DNA from: JASHUC01 sp035523875
GTDB lineage: Bacteria > Pseudomonadota > Gammaproteobacteria > Steroidobacterales > Steroidobacteraceae
Assembly (NCBI GenBank): GCA_035523875.1
Contig: DATKPY010000029.1
Span: 1-64,000, forward strand
DNA: 64,000 nucleotides
Reading direction: 5' to 3'
Shown here: positions 32,651 through 41,413 of the stretch, in pieces
How the letters are laid out: each line of letters begins with the position of its first letter
How positions within the stretch are numbered: the first letter of the stretch is position 1
Translations under genes and position numbers: made by a program
The notes under the pieces: model-generated
The model's input: only the letters and a program-made list of their open reading frames with translations
Database searches by the model: none
Told to the model about the DNA's origin: nothing

Positions 32651-34900
32651 TCAGAAGTCCCATTCTAGACCACCGAAAACTCCGCGGCTCGCGCCCCACT
32701 GCGGCGCAAAGACGCCGATGCCGGTGCCGCTGCGGATCTCGTAGAGCTTGTCGAACAGGTTGATCACATCGAACCGCAGCTCGAGCGCCGTGTCCCCCTC
32801 GAGGCGGAAGGTGTGCGTGGCGCCGAGATTCACGACTTGGTAGCTCGGAGTGTGAGCGCCGTTCGGGACGTCGAAACCGTCCGGCAGAACGAGATCATCG
32901 CGCAGCCCGGTGCCGAAGATCGCATCGGCGCTCAGGCGCGTCCCGTGCCACTCGTAGGCGACGCCTCCGGAGGCGGACACCCGCTCCTCGTGGTCGAGGT
33001 GGATGTAGTTGTCCTCGATGAAGGCGAGCTGCGGGGCGGTGAAGTTGAACTGCGAGGACTCCACATCCTTGCCCTTGGCGGACTGGAATGCGAGATTTCC
33101 GTAGACGGAGAACGCATGCATGACGTAGTTCTCCGTGAACTCGATCCCCCCGATGCGACCGTAGCGGTAGTTGAATGGCGTGAGGATGATCGGTGCGCCG
33201 AACTGACCCTCATCGATGAGGTTCTGCGAGGTCTCCCCGTACGCGTCCACCCCAAGCGTGAGCGCTTTGCCGAGGAGCTTCTGCTGCACGCCGAAGTCGT
33301 AGTAATCCGCACGCTCGGCGAAGGGTGCCGTGTCCTCGGTCACCGACCCGGGCGGCAGCGCCGTCGTGTTGGCGAACTTGGCGAACGTCTCACTCCCGAT
33401 CAGCTCGAAGGGCGGCGGGGTGAAATAGCGTGAGTACCCCCCGTGCACCGTCGTGTCCGAGGCGAACTCCCACACGAAGTTCACCCGTGGGCTCGTCTGG
33501 CTGCCGCTCGAGTACGCGCTGTAGTGGTCGAAGCGCACCCCGTAATTGAGAGTGAAGCCCGAGAACATCTTCCATTCATCCTGCAGGTACGCGCTTTCGA
33601 TCTCCTGGGTCTGATTGCCGTTGTCCTCGATGTATTCCGGTGTGTCGCTCGTCTGCACGCCGAGCGAATCGATCGGCAGCACCCCGGAGGTGGTGTTGCT
33701 CGTCGAGCCGTCATGCTGAAGGTAGAAGCCCGCGCGCAGCGTGTGCGCGGTGTCGAGCTGGTAGGAGCCGTCGGTCTGCCAGGCGAGTGCGGTATCGGAC
33801 TTGAAGGCATCCTGGGCGATGCCGTTGTAGAGCAGGTCGCCCGTCCAGTCGGGCTGGAAGTGCAGGCTGGTGTAGCGCGCGGAGAGAGAGCTCTGCCAGT
33901 TGAGATCACCGGCGGAGTGCTGCCAGCTGAAGATTCCGTACTGCGTGAGCTCGTGCTGGCTCTCATTGAGATCGTCGCTCAAGTAGTCGGTTTGACCGTT
34001 CACATCGAGGCCGAGCGGGGGCTCGAGTCCGCGCTGGTTCGGGATCTGGAACTCATCGTCCGAGGTGCCGACGATCACCGCGACGCGATCCGTCGGATCG
34101 AGAATGTCCTCGAAGTATCCGAACCCGTGCCCCTGGGTGGAGTGATCGTGGAGGGGATTGGAGCTGCCGTCGGGGGATTCGATGCCCAAGTCGTTCTTGA
34201 GCATATCGCCCGTCAGGTAATAGCTGAAGTTGCCGGCACCGGCGCCGTACTCGAAGGAGGGCTGGACCGTGTCGTGGCTGCCACCGTAAAGCGACACATA
34301 CCCACCGGGGGCGAGCAGTCCGCTATTTGTCGTGAGGTCGATGATGCCCGCGGTGCGCAGCCCGTACTCCGCCGGCAGGGCTCCGGTGATGAGACTCAGT
34401 GAGGAGATGAGCCGCGGGCTCAGCGTTTGACTGAAGACACTGATTCCCTCGGGCAGGATGATGCCGTTCAGCCGGTACTGCAGGTCGTTGTGGTCACCGC
34501 GCACGTGCAGCTGGCCGAAGGAATCCTGCACCACGTCCGGGGCCTGCAGCAGCACCTGATTGAGCTCGACGTTCTGTCCGCCGGGCTCCGAGGCGATCGC
34601 CGTGCTATCGATGGTGTAGGTGGAGGCGCCCGTTTGCGTCTCGATCTCGGAGCGCATGGCGTTCAGGCGCTTCGCGGTCACGATGACCGTTGCCACCGGG
34701 CTCGCCCCGCCGCTCGCTCCCGAGCTACCCGCGCTCGCCGTGCTGGGGGATTGAGCCTGGGCCGAAGAGTTGCTCGGGGTTGAAGGGGAGCTCGGAGCCT
34801 CGGAATTCGCTCCTTGGGCGAGCGCGGCGGGTCCACTGAGCGTGAATGGGCCGACCGTGGCAAGGGCCAGCGCCGCCGCAAGGGCTGGGTGTTTCAACAT
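32651..34900 (-). CDS. TonB-dependent outer-membrane receptor
   Basis: Outer-membrane receptor of 749 residues. A signal peptide (1 to about 28, ending ALAQG) precedes a Ser/Pro/Ala-rich linker of about 40 residues and a TonB box (ATVIVTAKR). The plug contains QVLLQAPDVVQDSFGQLHVRGDHNDLQYRL-type sequence, here running from about 115. The barrel ends in GGLEWDF with the terminal Phe expected for Bam targeting. GGAG lies 6 nt before the ATG. A small membrane protein with HELSH and CPAC motifs is encoded 75 bp upstream on the same strand, which hints at metal or metal-complex uptake, as inference. Confidence 0.93.
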   Translation of the reverse strand: MLKHPALAAALALATVGPFTLSGPAALAQGANSEAPSSPSTPSNSSAQAQSPSTASAGSSGASGGASPVATVIVTAKRLNAMRSEIETQTGASTYTIDSTAIASEPGGQNVELNQVLLQAPDVVQDSFGQLHVRGDHNDLQYRLNGIILPEGISVFSQTLSPRLISSLSLITGALPAEYGLRTAGIIDLTTNSGLLAPGGYVSLYGGSHDTVQPSFEYGAGAGNFSYYLTGDMLKNDLGIESPDGSSNPLHDHSTQGHGFGYFEDILDPTDRVAVIVGTSDDEFQIPNQRGLEPPLGLDVNGQTDYLSDDLNESQHELTQYGIFSWQHSAGDLNWQSSLSARYTSLHFQPDWTGDLLYNGIAQDAFKSDTALAWQTDGSYQLDTAHTLRAGFYLQHDGSTSNTTSGVLPIDSLGVQTSDTPEYIEDNGNQTQEIESAYLQDEWKMFSGFTLNYGVRFDHYSAYSSGSQTSPRVNFVWEFASDTTVHGGYSRYFTPPPFELIGSETFAKFANTTALPPGSVTEDTAPFAERADYYDFGVQQKLLGKALTLGVDAYGETSQNLIDEGQFGAPIILTPFNYRYGRIGGIEFTENYVMHAFSVYGNLAFQSAKGKDVESSQFNFTAPQLAFIEDNYIHLDHEERVSASGGVAYEWHGTRLSADAIFGTGLRDDLVLPDGFDVPNGAHTPSYQVVNLGATHTFRLEGDTALELRFDVINLFDKLYEIRSGTGIGVFAPQWGASRGVFGGLEWDF

Positions 34901-34975
34901 GTGTCACTCCGCGAAAAGGAATCGATGCGACCCGCCGCTCGCTTGCGCGAATCGGCGGGCGGGTCGAGATCGTCG

Positions 34976-35302
34976 TCAGACGCGGAGGAGCGGAGGGTCG
35001 CGGCTGCGGGGCTGCGGTGCATCGGCGCCGCCGCGCACGCGCACCGGCTCGGGAGCGCGAATCGCGGTGGCGGGCGGGAGGGCGAGCGGCGCAAGCGAGG
35101 CTTGGGCCGGATGGGCAACTTGGGCGAAGGCCTGGCAGGCGGGGCAACGGCTCTCATCGAGCAGCTGCGGGTCGTCGCTCAGCTGCGCGCCGAGCGGGCG
35201 GGCGCTGTAGTAGGTGTGGCTGAGTTCGTGCAGCACCGCACCCTGCTGGACGAGCACCAGCAGGAAGGGCAGAACGAGCGCTACACGAAGCCGGCTCATC
35301 AT
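34976..35302 (-). CDS. Small exported or membrane protein with HELSH and CxxC motifs
   Basis: Protein of 108 residues of no family I can name with certainty; it resembles the DUF2946-like small proteins encoded beside metal-related TonB receptors. The N-terminus is hydrophobic (LRVALVLPFLLVLVQQG) and is followed directly by HELSHTYYSA, then SRCPACQAFAQVAH and a Pro/Arg-rich tail. The spaced His and Cys residues look like a metal site on the periplasmic side. The HELSH motif recalls HExxH zinc proteases, but there is no room for a protease domain. It lies immediately upstream of the TonB receptor on the same strand and is likely co-transcribed. Confidence 0.65.
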   Translation of the reverse strand: MMSRLRVALVLPFLLVLVQQGAVLHELSHTYYSARPLGAQLSDDPQLLDESRCPACQAFAQVAHPAQASLAPLALPPATAIRAPEPVRVRGGADAPQPRSRDPPLLRV

Positions 35303-35571
35303 TTTCGCGAATTCAACGCAACCGAACGGCAGAGACCGCCTCCGGGCAGTTTAACCTAACCTCGCACACCGGCGAATGGTAATCGAGCGGATGCTCGTGC
35401 GCACCGTGCGCGCGTCGCAGTGTGCGGTCCTTTCAATGGCGAGCGCGTTTGGAGGGCGGAGCGGAGATCGTGGGGCGTTGATGGCTCAACGACCCGGACT
35501 GCGGTATGTTCTCGCCTGCCGACCGCCGGGTCGGCGGTACAGCGTGGGACTTTCGAGGGGGGAGTCAGCGT

Positions 35572-35994
35572 ATGTCCAGATTCTCTCGCCCACGCGCAGG
35601 CGCCGTGCTCGGCACGCTCGTGACACTCGCCGCAGCCCGCGCGGGCTTCGCGCACCACTCGGTCGCGGGCGAGTTCGATGTGCACAAGAAGCTCTCGCTG
35701 GTCGGCATCGTCTCGCAAGTCGATTGGGCCAACCCGCACATCTATGTTCATCTCGCCGTGAAGGACGGTCACGGCGGAGTGACCGAATGGCGCCTCGAGA
35801 CCGTGCCGGTTGCGATGATGCGCAAGGCCGGCCTCAGCAAGACCAAGCTTCTCGGCAACAGCGAGACGGCGCGCGTCGATGCCTACCCGGCGCGCGACGG
35901 GACTCCGCACTTGGGTTATCTGCTGATGATCACCTACGCCGATGGCCATCATTATCAGTTCGCGCCCGATTCCCCGGCCCCACCTGCGAAGTGA
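35572..35994 (+). CDS. DUF6152-type exported protein
   Basis: Secreted protein of 140 residues. The signal peptide (about 1-27) is followed by HHSVAGEFDVHKKLSLVGIVSQVDWANPH-type sequence, the hallmark of DUF6152, a small beta-rich domain of unknown function. The start ATG at 35572 has GGGGAG 7 nt upstream and gives a proper signal peptide. The next gene follows after 21 bp and encodes another secreted protein often found with this family, so the two probably form one unit. No enzymatic motif is visible. Confidence 0.75.
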   Translation: MSRFSRPRAGAVLGTLVTLAAARAGFAHHSVAGEFDVHKKLSLVGIVSQVDWANPHIYVHLAVKDGHGGVTEWRLETVPVAMMRKAGLSKTKLLGNSETARVDAYPARDGTPHLGYLLMITYADGHHYQFAPDSPAPPAK

Positions 35995-36015
35995 GCGCCC
36001 GAGGGGAGGTGCAGC

Positions 36016-36852
36016 ATGAGAAACGCTCATCTTCGCGGCCGCCGTCGCATCGCTCTCGCAGCTGCCGCCGGCCTCTGCGGGGCACTCCTCGCCGGCCTCG
36101 CGCCCGCACGCGCCGGCACCGTTTCGGTGCCGCGCCTGGCCGACGGACATCCCGATCTCAACGGCACGTGGGACAACGGCTCGGGTATCGACTTTCTGCA
36201 TCCCGAGCAGCTGGGCGACGGCTCGGTGTGCGTCGCAGGCTGCGGGCCGGCGCCGCGGCCCGCGGCCGCACGGACACCGGCCCCGCGGCCGCGCGCCAAC
36301 TTTCCTCAGTACCGGCCCCAGTTCCTGGCGCAGGTGAAGTCGCTGAGCGACCATCAGCAGCAAACCGACGGGGTCCTGCACTGCCGCTCTCCGGGCGTGC
36401 CGCGCATCGGTCCGCCGGACAAGATCGTTCAGATCCCGGGGCAGATCGTCTTTCTTTACGATGACGTCTCGGGCGCGTTCTGGCGCATCGTTCCGACCGA
36501 CGGTCGACCCCATCGCGACGACGTGGAGGACAGCACCCTCGGGGATGCGGTCGGACACTGGGAGGGCGACACGCTGGTGGTCGACAGCATCCATTTCAGC
36601 GATGACACCTGGCTCACTGACAACGGTGCCTTTCACACCGATCAGATGCACGTGGTCGAGCGGATTCAACGGCGCGGCGACACCATCGAGTGGCAGGCGA
36701 CCGTCTATGACCCGACGGTGCTCGCGGCGCCCTGGAAGACGAACCTGAGGATCGCCAGGCTCACCCGGGATGAGCTGGTCGAGCCCACTCCGTGCATCGA
36801 CCGCGACCTCGCGCACGAGGTCGACAACTCACACCACGACAATCCCCGCTGA
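36016..36852 (+). CDS. Secreted protein of unknown function, DUF6152-associated
   Basis: Protein of 278 residues with a twin-Arg-rich N-terminus and hydrophobic signal (LAAAAGLCGALLAGLAPARA). The mature part begins near VPRLADGHPDLNGTWDNG, a motif common in secreted proteins of Steroidobacter-like bacteria, and includes a Pro/Ala/Arg-rich insertion at about 75-100, then VQIPGQIVFLYDD and GHWEGDTLVVDSIHF. I know no activity for it. The paired Cys at about 72-76 (CVAGCG) may form a disulfide. It overlaps the convergent amidase by 24 bp. Confidence 0.7.
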   Translation: MRNAHLRGRRRIALAAAAGLCGALLAGLAPARAGTVSVPRLADGHPDLNGTWDNGSGIDFLHPEQLGDGSVCVAGCGPAPRPAAARTPAPRPRANFPQYRPQFLAQVKSLSDHQQQTDGVLHCRSPGVPRIGPPDKIVQIPGQIVFLYDDVSGAFWRIVPTDGRPHRDDVEDSTLGDAVGHWEGDTLVVDSIHFSDDTWLTDNGAFHTDQMHVVERIQRRGDTIEWQATVYDPTVLAAPWKTNLRIARLTRDELVEPTPCIDRDLAHEVDNSHHDNPR

Positions 36853-38184
36853 CAGCACCGACTCCGCGCCGCGCGCGAGGGCGAGGAGCCTCGCATCCCC
36901 GGCGTGCTCGCCCATGAGGGTGAGTCCCACCGGAGCCTCGCCCGCCCGGTGCACGGGGATCGAGATCGCGCAGCGATCGAGGAAGTTGGCGATCGCCGGA
37001 TTGCGCAGCACGAGCCCGTTCATCCGCAGGTACGCCTCCTCCGAGGCGAGATCGGCGAGGAGCGGGGCAACGCAGGGGGCGGTCGGCATCACGACCGCGT
37101 CGAATGCCGCGGTGCGCCCTGCAATGCGCACGATGAGCTCGGCGCGGGCGCGCACGAGCTCCAGATAATCGGCCGCCGACTGCTCCGCGCCCTTCTCGAT
37201 GCGCATGACGACGCGCGGGTCGAACTGCGCGCGCCGCGCACGCACGAGCGCACCGTAGCGCGCATACGACTCGGCGGCGCTGAAGCCGCCCTTGGCGTTG
37301 ATTTCCGGGAGCCGCGCGAGCTCCGGGAGCGGCGCGGAGGCGATGAGTGCACCCGCGCCCGAGAGCGCACCGAGCGCGCGTTCGTAGCAGTCGGCGACGT
37401 AGGGCTCGAGACCCTCGAGCGCGTAGCTCGAGAGCGCGAGCAGGCGCGCACCGCGCAGCGGAAAGGCATCGGGAACGCGGGGCTCCTCGCCGCTCAGCAC
37501 GGCGTCGATGAGCGCGCAGCACGCCACGGTCGGTGCGAGCGGCCCGACCGAGTCGAGCGTGGTCGAGAGCGCGAGCACCCCATCGCGGGGCACGCGCTGC
37601 GCCGTGGGCTTGAAGCCGACCAACCCACAGAGCGCGGCCGGAATGCGGCACGAGCCCCCGGTGTCCGTGCCGAGCGCCGCCGCGGCCATCCCATCGGTCA
37701 CCGATACGGCGGCGCCGGAGGAGGAGCCCCCGGGAATGCGGCCGCGCACCCGTTGGTGCGGGTTGAGCGGGGTACCGAAATGCGGATTGATGCCGAGTCC
37801 GGAGTAGGCGAGCTCCGTCATGTTCGTGCGGCCGATGACGATCAGGCCAGCGGCGCGCAGTCGCTCGACACAGCGCGCATCGCGTGCCGCTGGCGGCTCG
37901 GCCGCGAGCACGACGGAGCCCGCGGTGGTGACCTCGCCCGCGATGTCGAACAGATCCTTCACGGAGACGGGGATCCCGGCAAGCGGAGGCAGCCGCGCGC
38001 CGGCCGCGCGCAACTGATCGACCGCATCGGCGTGCGCGCGCGCGCCCGCAGCGAAACGTCTCAAAAAAGTGCGCGCTCCCTCGCCGCAGGGGTCCGCGAT
38101 GCGCGCGAGGCAATGCTCGATGAGCTCGCGCGCCGAGACGGTGCGCTCTGCGAGCGCGGTCGCGAGTTCGCTCAAAGGTCGCAT
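36829..38184 (-). CDS. Amidase-signature family hydrolase
   Basis: Ser-Ser-Lys amidase of about 451 residues. The triad is visible as the Lys in PVSVKDLFD (about 76), the cis-Ser in GGSSSGAAVSV, and the nucleophile in GTDTGGSCRIP. Unlike GatA it has no GatB/GatC neighbours, and it lacks the C-terminal domain of allophanate hydrolase, so it is a stand-alone amidase acting on a small amide. The ATG at 38184 is chosen over the preceding GTG at 38187. It is the only gene between the DUF6152 pair and the outer-membrane barrel, with no clear pathway context. Confidence 0.88.
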   Translation of the reverse strand: MRPLSELATALAERTVSARELIEHCLARIADPCGEGARTFLRRFAAGARAHADAVDQLRAAGARLPPLAGIPVSVKDLFDIAGEVTTAGSVVLAAEPPAARDARCVERLRAAGLIVIGRTNMTELAYSGLGINPHFGTPLNPHQRVRGRIPGGSSSGAAVSVTDGMAAAALGTDTGGSCRIPAALCGLVGFKPTAQRVPRDGVLALSTTLDSVGPLAPTVACCALIDAVLSGEEPRVPDAFPLRGARLLALSSYALEGLEPYVADCYERALGALSGAGALIASAPLPELARLPEINAKGGFSAAESYARYGALVRARRAQFDPRVVMRIEKGAEQSAADYLELVRARAELIVRIAGRTAAFDAVVMPTAPCVAPLLADLASEEAYLRMNGLVLRNPAIANFLDRCAISIPVHRAGEAPVGLTLMGEHAGDARLLALARGAESVLSAGIVVV

Positions 38185-38277
38185 CACGGGATGGATGCTA
38201 CCCGCCTCGAGCGGCGGCGGGCCAGCGTCGCCCGCGGCGCCTCCTTCCCTGGGCGCCCGCGGGCGTGCCGGGGTCGC

Positions 38278-39486
38278 TCAGAACTTGGCGATTCCCTCGA
38301 CGGCGAATGAATAGCCGTGGTTCTCCGTCCCTGCGGTTCCGTTGTAAGGATAGGTGCTGAGGGAGGTCTCGTAGGCGACCGAGTCGGAAACGATGTTCGA
38401 GCCGTTCGTATGGTCGTAGCGGCCTTCCAGGCGCACCTCGAAGAACCCGTTCGGAATGTATCGCAGGTCGGCCGTTCCCTCCGACCAGGTCTGCGCAACT
38501 CCCGTGCGATAGCCGTCGCGGTCGTCGAAGCTCTCCGCGCGCACCGACACCGCCCACTGATCGCTCACTTGATAGTTCGCGTAGCCGGCGACGCCGTACC
38601 AGGTCGCTGTCGCTCTGCCGCCACCCACGATCGCGGGCCCGCCCTGCGCCTGATCACCCCAATCGGGATTGATGATGAAGGTGAGCTTGCTCGAGACGTT
38701 GATGGTCGCCACCGCATCGAGGAGGTCCCGGCGGCCGACGATGCTGCCGTAGGAGACTCCGGAGCTCGCGTTGCTCGCGCCCGAGACCAGGGTCGAGCCG
38801 CTGTAGCCCTGGACGCTCAACGAGAAGATCTTGTTCGGCGTGAAGGCGACGCCCGCCTCGATAGTCTTCTGGCTCTGCTCGGATTGCAGCTGATCCCATC
38901 CGTTGTTGACACCGACGATGAGGCTCAGCTTGTCACTCACCGCATCGGTGAGGCGAACGCCGGTGTGCGTGAAGGGAATCGCGAAGCCGAAGAGGATCGA
39001 GCGCGAGAAGTTCGTGTCGGTCGTGGGATTGATCGTCTCGGCGCCGGCGAGCGTCACGAACTTGCCCCCGATCAACGTGAATGTCCCGTGCGCGTATTGT
39101 GCGAACGCCTGCGTCACATCGAAGTTGTTCGACCCCTCACCGTAGGAGGCGATCACGCGAGCGTCGCGGCCGGCGGTGAGATTGACGAGTCCTCCGAAGC
39201 CGTCTTTCGGGAGGTAATCGATCGTGATCGCGGCTTGCTGGAGATTGAACGAGTCGTGCTCGGTGTCGAAGACCCGGTCCGGGTCGCCGCTCGTGAAGAA
39301 GCCCGAGTTGTCGAGATAGCTGTACGATGCATCGACGTACCCGTGCAGGTCGACACCCCAGGCGGTGAGCAGGGCGGTCAAGGAAGGTAACGCCGGCGCC
39401 GGCGCGGGCGCATCCGCGGCCAGCAACACATGTGGTGCGGCTGCAACGACGGCAGCCGCGACGATTGCCCCTATTTTCCTTTGCAT
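38278..39486 (-). CDS. Outer-membrane beta-barrel protein, porin-2 (BBP2) type
   Basis: Barrel protein of 402 residues. A signal peptide (1-24, VLLAADA) is followed by GVDLHGYVDASYSYLDNSG, the usual opening of BBP2/OmpL-like porins, alternating hydrophobic beta strands throughout and a terminal Phe (AVEGIAKF). GAGGA precedes the ATG. It likely forms a passive pore. It is followed downstream by the amidase gene (93 bp) and its 5' region is the 358-bp stretch that follows. Confidence 0.85.
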   Translation of the reverse strand: MQRKIGAIVAAAVVAAAPHVLLAADAPAPAPALPSLTALLTAWGVDLHGYVDASYSYLDNSGFFTSGDPDRVFDTEHDSFNLQQAAITIDYLPKDGFGGLVNLTAGRDARVIASYGEGSNNFDVTQAFAQYAHGTFTLIGGKFVTLAGAETINPTTDTNFSRSILFGFAIPFTHTGVRLTDAVSDKLSLIVGVNNGWDQLQSEQSQKTIEAGVAFTPNKIFSLSVQGYSGSTLVSGASNASSGVSYGSIVGRRDLLDAVATINVSSKLTFIINPDWGDQAQGGPAIVGGGRATATWYGVAGYANYQVSDQWAVSVRAESFDDRDGYRTGVAQTWSEGTADLRYIPNGFFEVRLEGRYDHTNGSNIVSDSVAYETSLSTYPYNGTAGTENHGYSFAVEGIAKF

Positions 39487-39844
39487 GACGGTGGTTATCC
39501 TCGTTTTGGTGAAAGAAACGGAAAGCGACCCCTGCCGGGCGACCTTGCCACATTCGAGTGCAACCGTCGTGCCAGAAGATTTTTTCCTATTTGATCAGGT
39601 AGATATATGAACATGAATGTGGGCTCGATCCCGGGCCGCACCAATCGGGGTCATCGTGAGGTGGGGCCCGCTCCATGATAGTGCATTCCACCACTGGACC
39701 GCATGAGCGATCCGTGAGGAATTGATGCCTCGATGCAACGCAGCGAGCCTCATTCCGTGCACCGCACTATCCGTGTCGCGGCCCCGGCAGCGGGCTCGAG
39801 ACGCGGGCGGAACCTAACTCGGCACGCTGCCCGGAGGACTCGGC
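39487..39844. other. Intergenic divergent region, 358 bp
   Basis: Spacer between the divergent porin and beta-hydroxyacid dehydrogenase genes. It contains an AT-rich patch at about 39573-39615 (AGATTTTTTCCTATTTGATC and following), which stands out from the GC-rich background and probably holds one or both promoters. I see no convincing gene, riboswitch or terminator in it. Confidence 0.5.
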
Positions 39845-40732
39845 ATGCAAATCGGTTTCATCGGACTCGGACTCATGGGTCGTGGGATCGCGGCGAACCT
39901 CGCCCGAGCGGGGCACCGGATGCGGGTCTGGAACCGCTCATCCGGACCCGTGGCCGAGCTGGTGGCCCTGGGCGCCGAGGCGGTTTCCGCCCCGCGGGAG
40001 GCGGCCAACGCGGAGGCGCTGTTCCTGATGCTCTCCGACGACGATGCCGTGCGCTCGGTGCTGATCGAGAGCGGTGTCCTCGCAAGCGCGCCCCCGGGCC
40101 TCACGGTCGTCAATCTCGCGACCATTTCGGTCCTCTGCGCGCGTGAGCTCGCGGAGCGTCATCGCGCCCGCGGAATCGGCTACGTCGCCGCGCCCGTCTT
40201 CGGGCGCCCGGATGCCGCGGCGGCCGGGAAGCTCAACGTGGTCGTCGCCGGTGAGCGCGCGGCCGTGCAACGGGTCGAGCCCCTCCTGAAAGCGATCGGG
40301 GAGCGGCTCTGGCCGGTCGGGGAGGCGCCCGAGCGGGCAAACGTGGTGAAGCTCGCGGGAAACTTCATGATTGCGAGCGCGCTCGAGGCGATGGGTGAGG
40401 CCTGCGCGCTCGCCCGCGCCTATGGCATCGATGCGGCCACGTTCCTCGATATTCTCTCGGGCACGCTGTTCGCCGCTCCGGTCTATCGGAATTACGGGGC
40501 TCTCATTGCCGCGGAGCGCTACGAGCCGGCGGGCTTCCCGGTGCGCCTCGGCCTGAAGGACGTACGGCTCGCGCTCGCGGCCGGGGACGGCGCGAATGTG
40601 CCCCTGCCCCTGGCGAGCCTGGTGCGCGACAGCCTGATCGAGGCCCTCGCCGCGGGTGCCGCCGAGCGCGATTGGGCGGCGCTCGCCCAGGTCGCGCTGC
40701 GCCGCGCCGGACTGGACCGCCGCACCCGTTGA
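39845..40732 (+). CDS. NAD(P)-dependent beta-hydroxyacid dehydrogenase family protein
   Basis: Oxidoreductase of 295 residues of the 3-hydroxyisobutyrate dehydrogenase / glyoxylate reductase superfamily. The Rossmann motif is IGFIGLGLMGRGIAANLARAGH at the N-terminus, and the catalytic Lys lies in VVKLAGNFM. The usual substrate-binding DAPVSGG is replaced by AAPVFGRPDAAAAGKL, which marks a subgroup seen in imine reductase or glyoxylate/succinic semialdehyde reductase-like proteins. GGAGG lies 7 nt before the ATG. It stands alone, so the substrate is open. Confidence 0.87.
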   Translation: MQIGFIGLGLMGRGIAANLARAGHRMRVWNRSSGPVAELVALGAEAVSAPREAANAEALFLMLSDDDAVRSVLIESGVLASAPPGLTVVNLATISVLCARELAERHRARGIGYVAAPVFGRPDAAAAGKLNVVVAGERAAVQRVEPLLKAIGERLWPVGEAPERANVVKLAGNFMIASALEAMGEACALARAYGIDAATFLDILSGTLFAAPVYRNYGALIAAERYEPAGFPVRLGLKDVRLALAAGDGANVPLPLASLVRDSLIEALAAGAAERDWAALAQVALRRAGLDRRTR

Positions 40733-40931
40733 CCGACCGCGCTCGCCGGCCCGACCGAGCGCGCCGTCGCGCCCGAGGGGCCCCGCCGCTGCGGCTGACG
40801 GGCTTCCGGGCGGAACGGCTCTATTGACAATCCACGGCCCTCTGCTTGTGCCGGCCGCTCTGGTAGGATGCGGGTGGCGGGCGCACGCCCGCCCGCGCGC
40901 TCAAACCACGGCCACCACCTGGACTGCGAGC

Positions 40932-41411
40932 ATGAGCTACACCATCAATTTGAACGGCAAGCCCGAAACGGTCGACGTGGAGGGTGATACGCCACTCCTG
41001 TGGGTGCTACGGGACGTGCTCGACCTCAAAGGGCCCAAGTTCGGCTGCGGAATGGGCTTATGCGGAGCATGCACCGTGCACATCAACGGCATGGCCACGC
41101 GCTCCTGCATCACCCCGATTTCAGCCGTCGGAACCGCCGCCGTGACCACGATCGAAGGGATCGGCACGACCGCGGAGGGCGCGAAGTTGCAGCAAGCCTG
41201 GATCGCGCTCGATGTGCCCCAGTGCGGCTACTGCCAGGCCGGGCAGATCATGACGGCCTCGGCGCTGCTCGCGAGCAACCCGAAGCCGACCGACCAGGAC
41301 ATCGACGATGCGATGAGCGGCAACATCTGCCGCTGCTACACCTACACACGCATCCGCGCCGCAATCAAGCAGGCGGCCGGTCTGCCCACGGCGGACACGA
41401 GGGAGGTTTGA
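40932..41411 (+). CDS. Isoquinoline 1-oxidoreductase-type 2Fe-2S subunit
   Basis: Small subunit of a xanthine-oxidase-family hydroxylase, 159 residues. It carries the plant-type 2Fe-2S cluster motif (CGMGLCGACTVHINGMATRSC spread from about 39 to 60) and the second, all-helical cluster domain (PQCGYCQAGQIM, then NICRCYTY at about 137). The large Mo subunit follows after 2 nt. No FAD subunit is encoded, as in the isoquinoline oxidoreductase (IorAB) group, which passes electrons to a cytochrome instead. A TTGACA at 40824 has no matching -10 at normal spacing. Confidence 0.93.
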   Translation: MSYTINLNGKPETVDVEGDTPLLWVLRDVLDLKGPKFGCGMGLCGACTVHINGMATRSCITPISAVGTAAVTTIEGIGTTAEGAKLQQAWIALDVPQCGYCQAGQIMTASALLASNPKPTDQDIDDAMSGNICRCYTYTRIRAAIKQAAGLPTADTREV

Positions 41412-41413
41412 GC

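Noticed and set aside
34976..35302. HELSH as an active-site motif of a zinc protease
   Set aside because: The protein has only 108 residues with the motif right after the membrane segment and no catalytic domain.
39607..39678. Possible 23-residue peptide gene in the porin/dehydrogenase spacer
   Set aside because: It has a weak AGGTAG before the ATG but no hydrophobic, repeat or regulatory character; probably chance.
40824..40869. Promoter TTGACA with TAGGAT ahead of the molybdoenzyme genes
   Set aside because: The spacer is 34 bp, far too long for sigma-70, and no -10 occurs at 16-18 bp.
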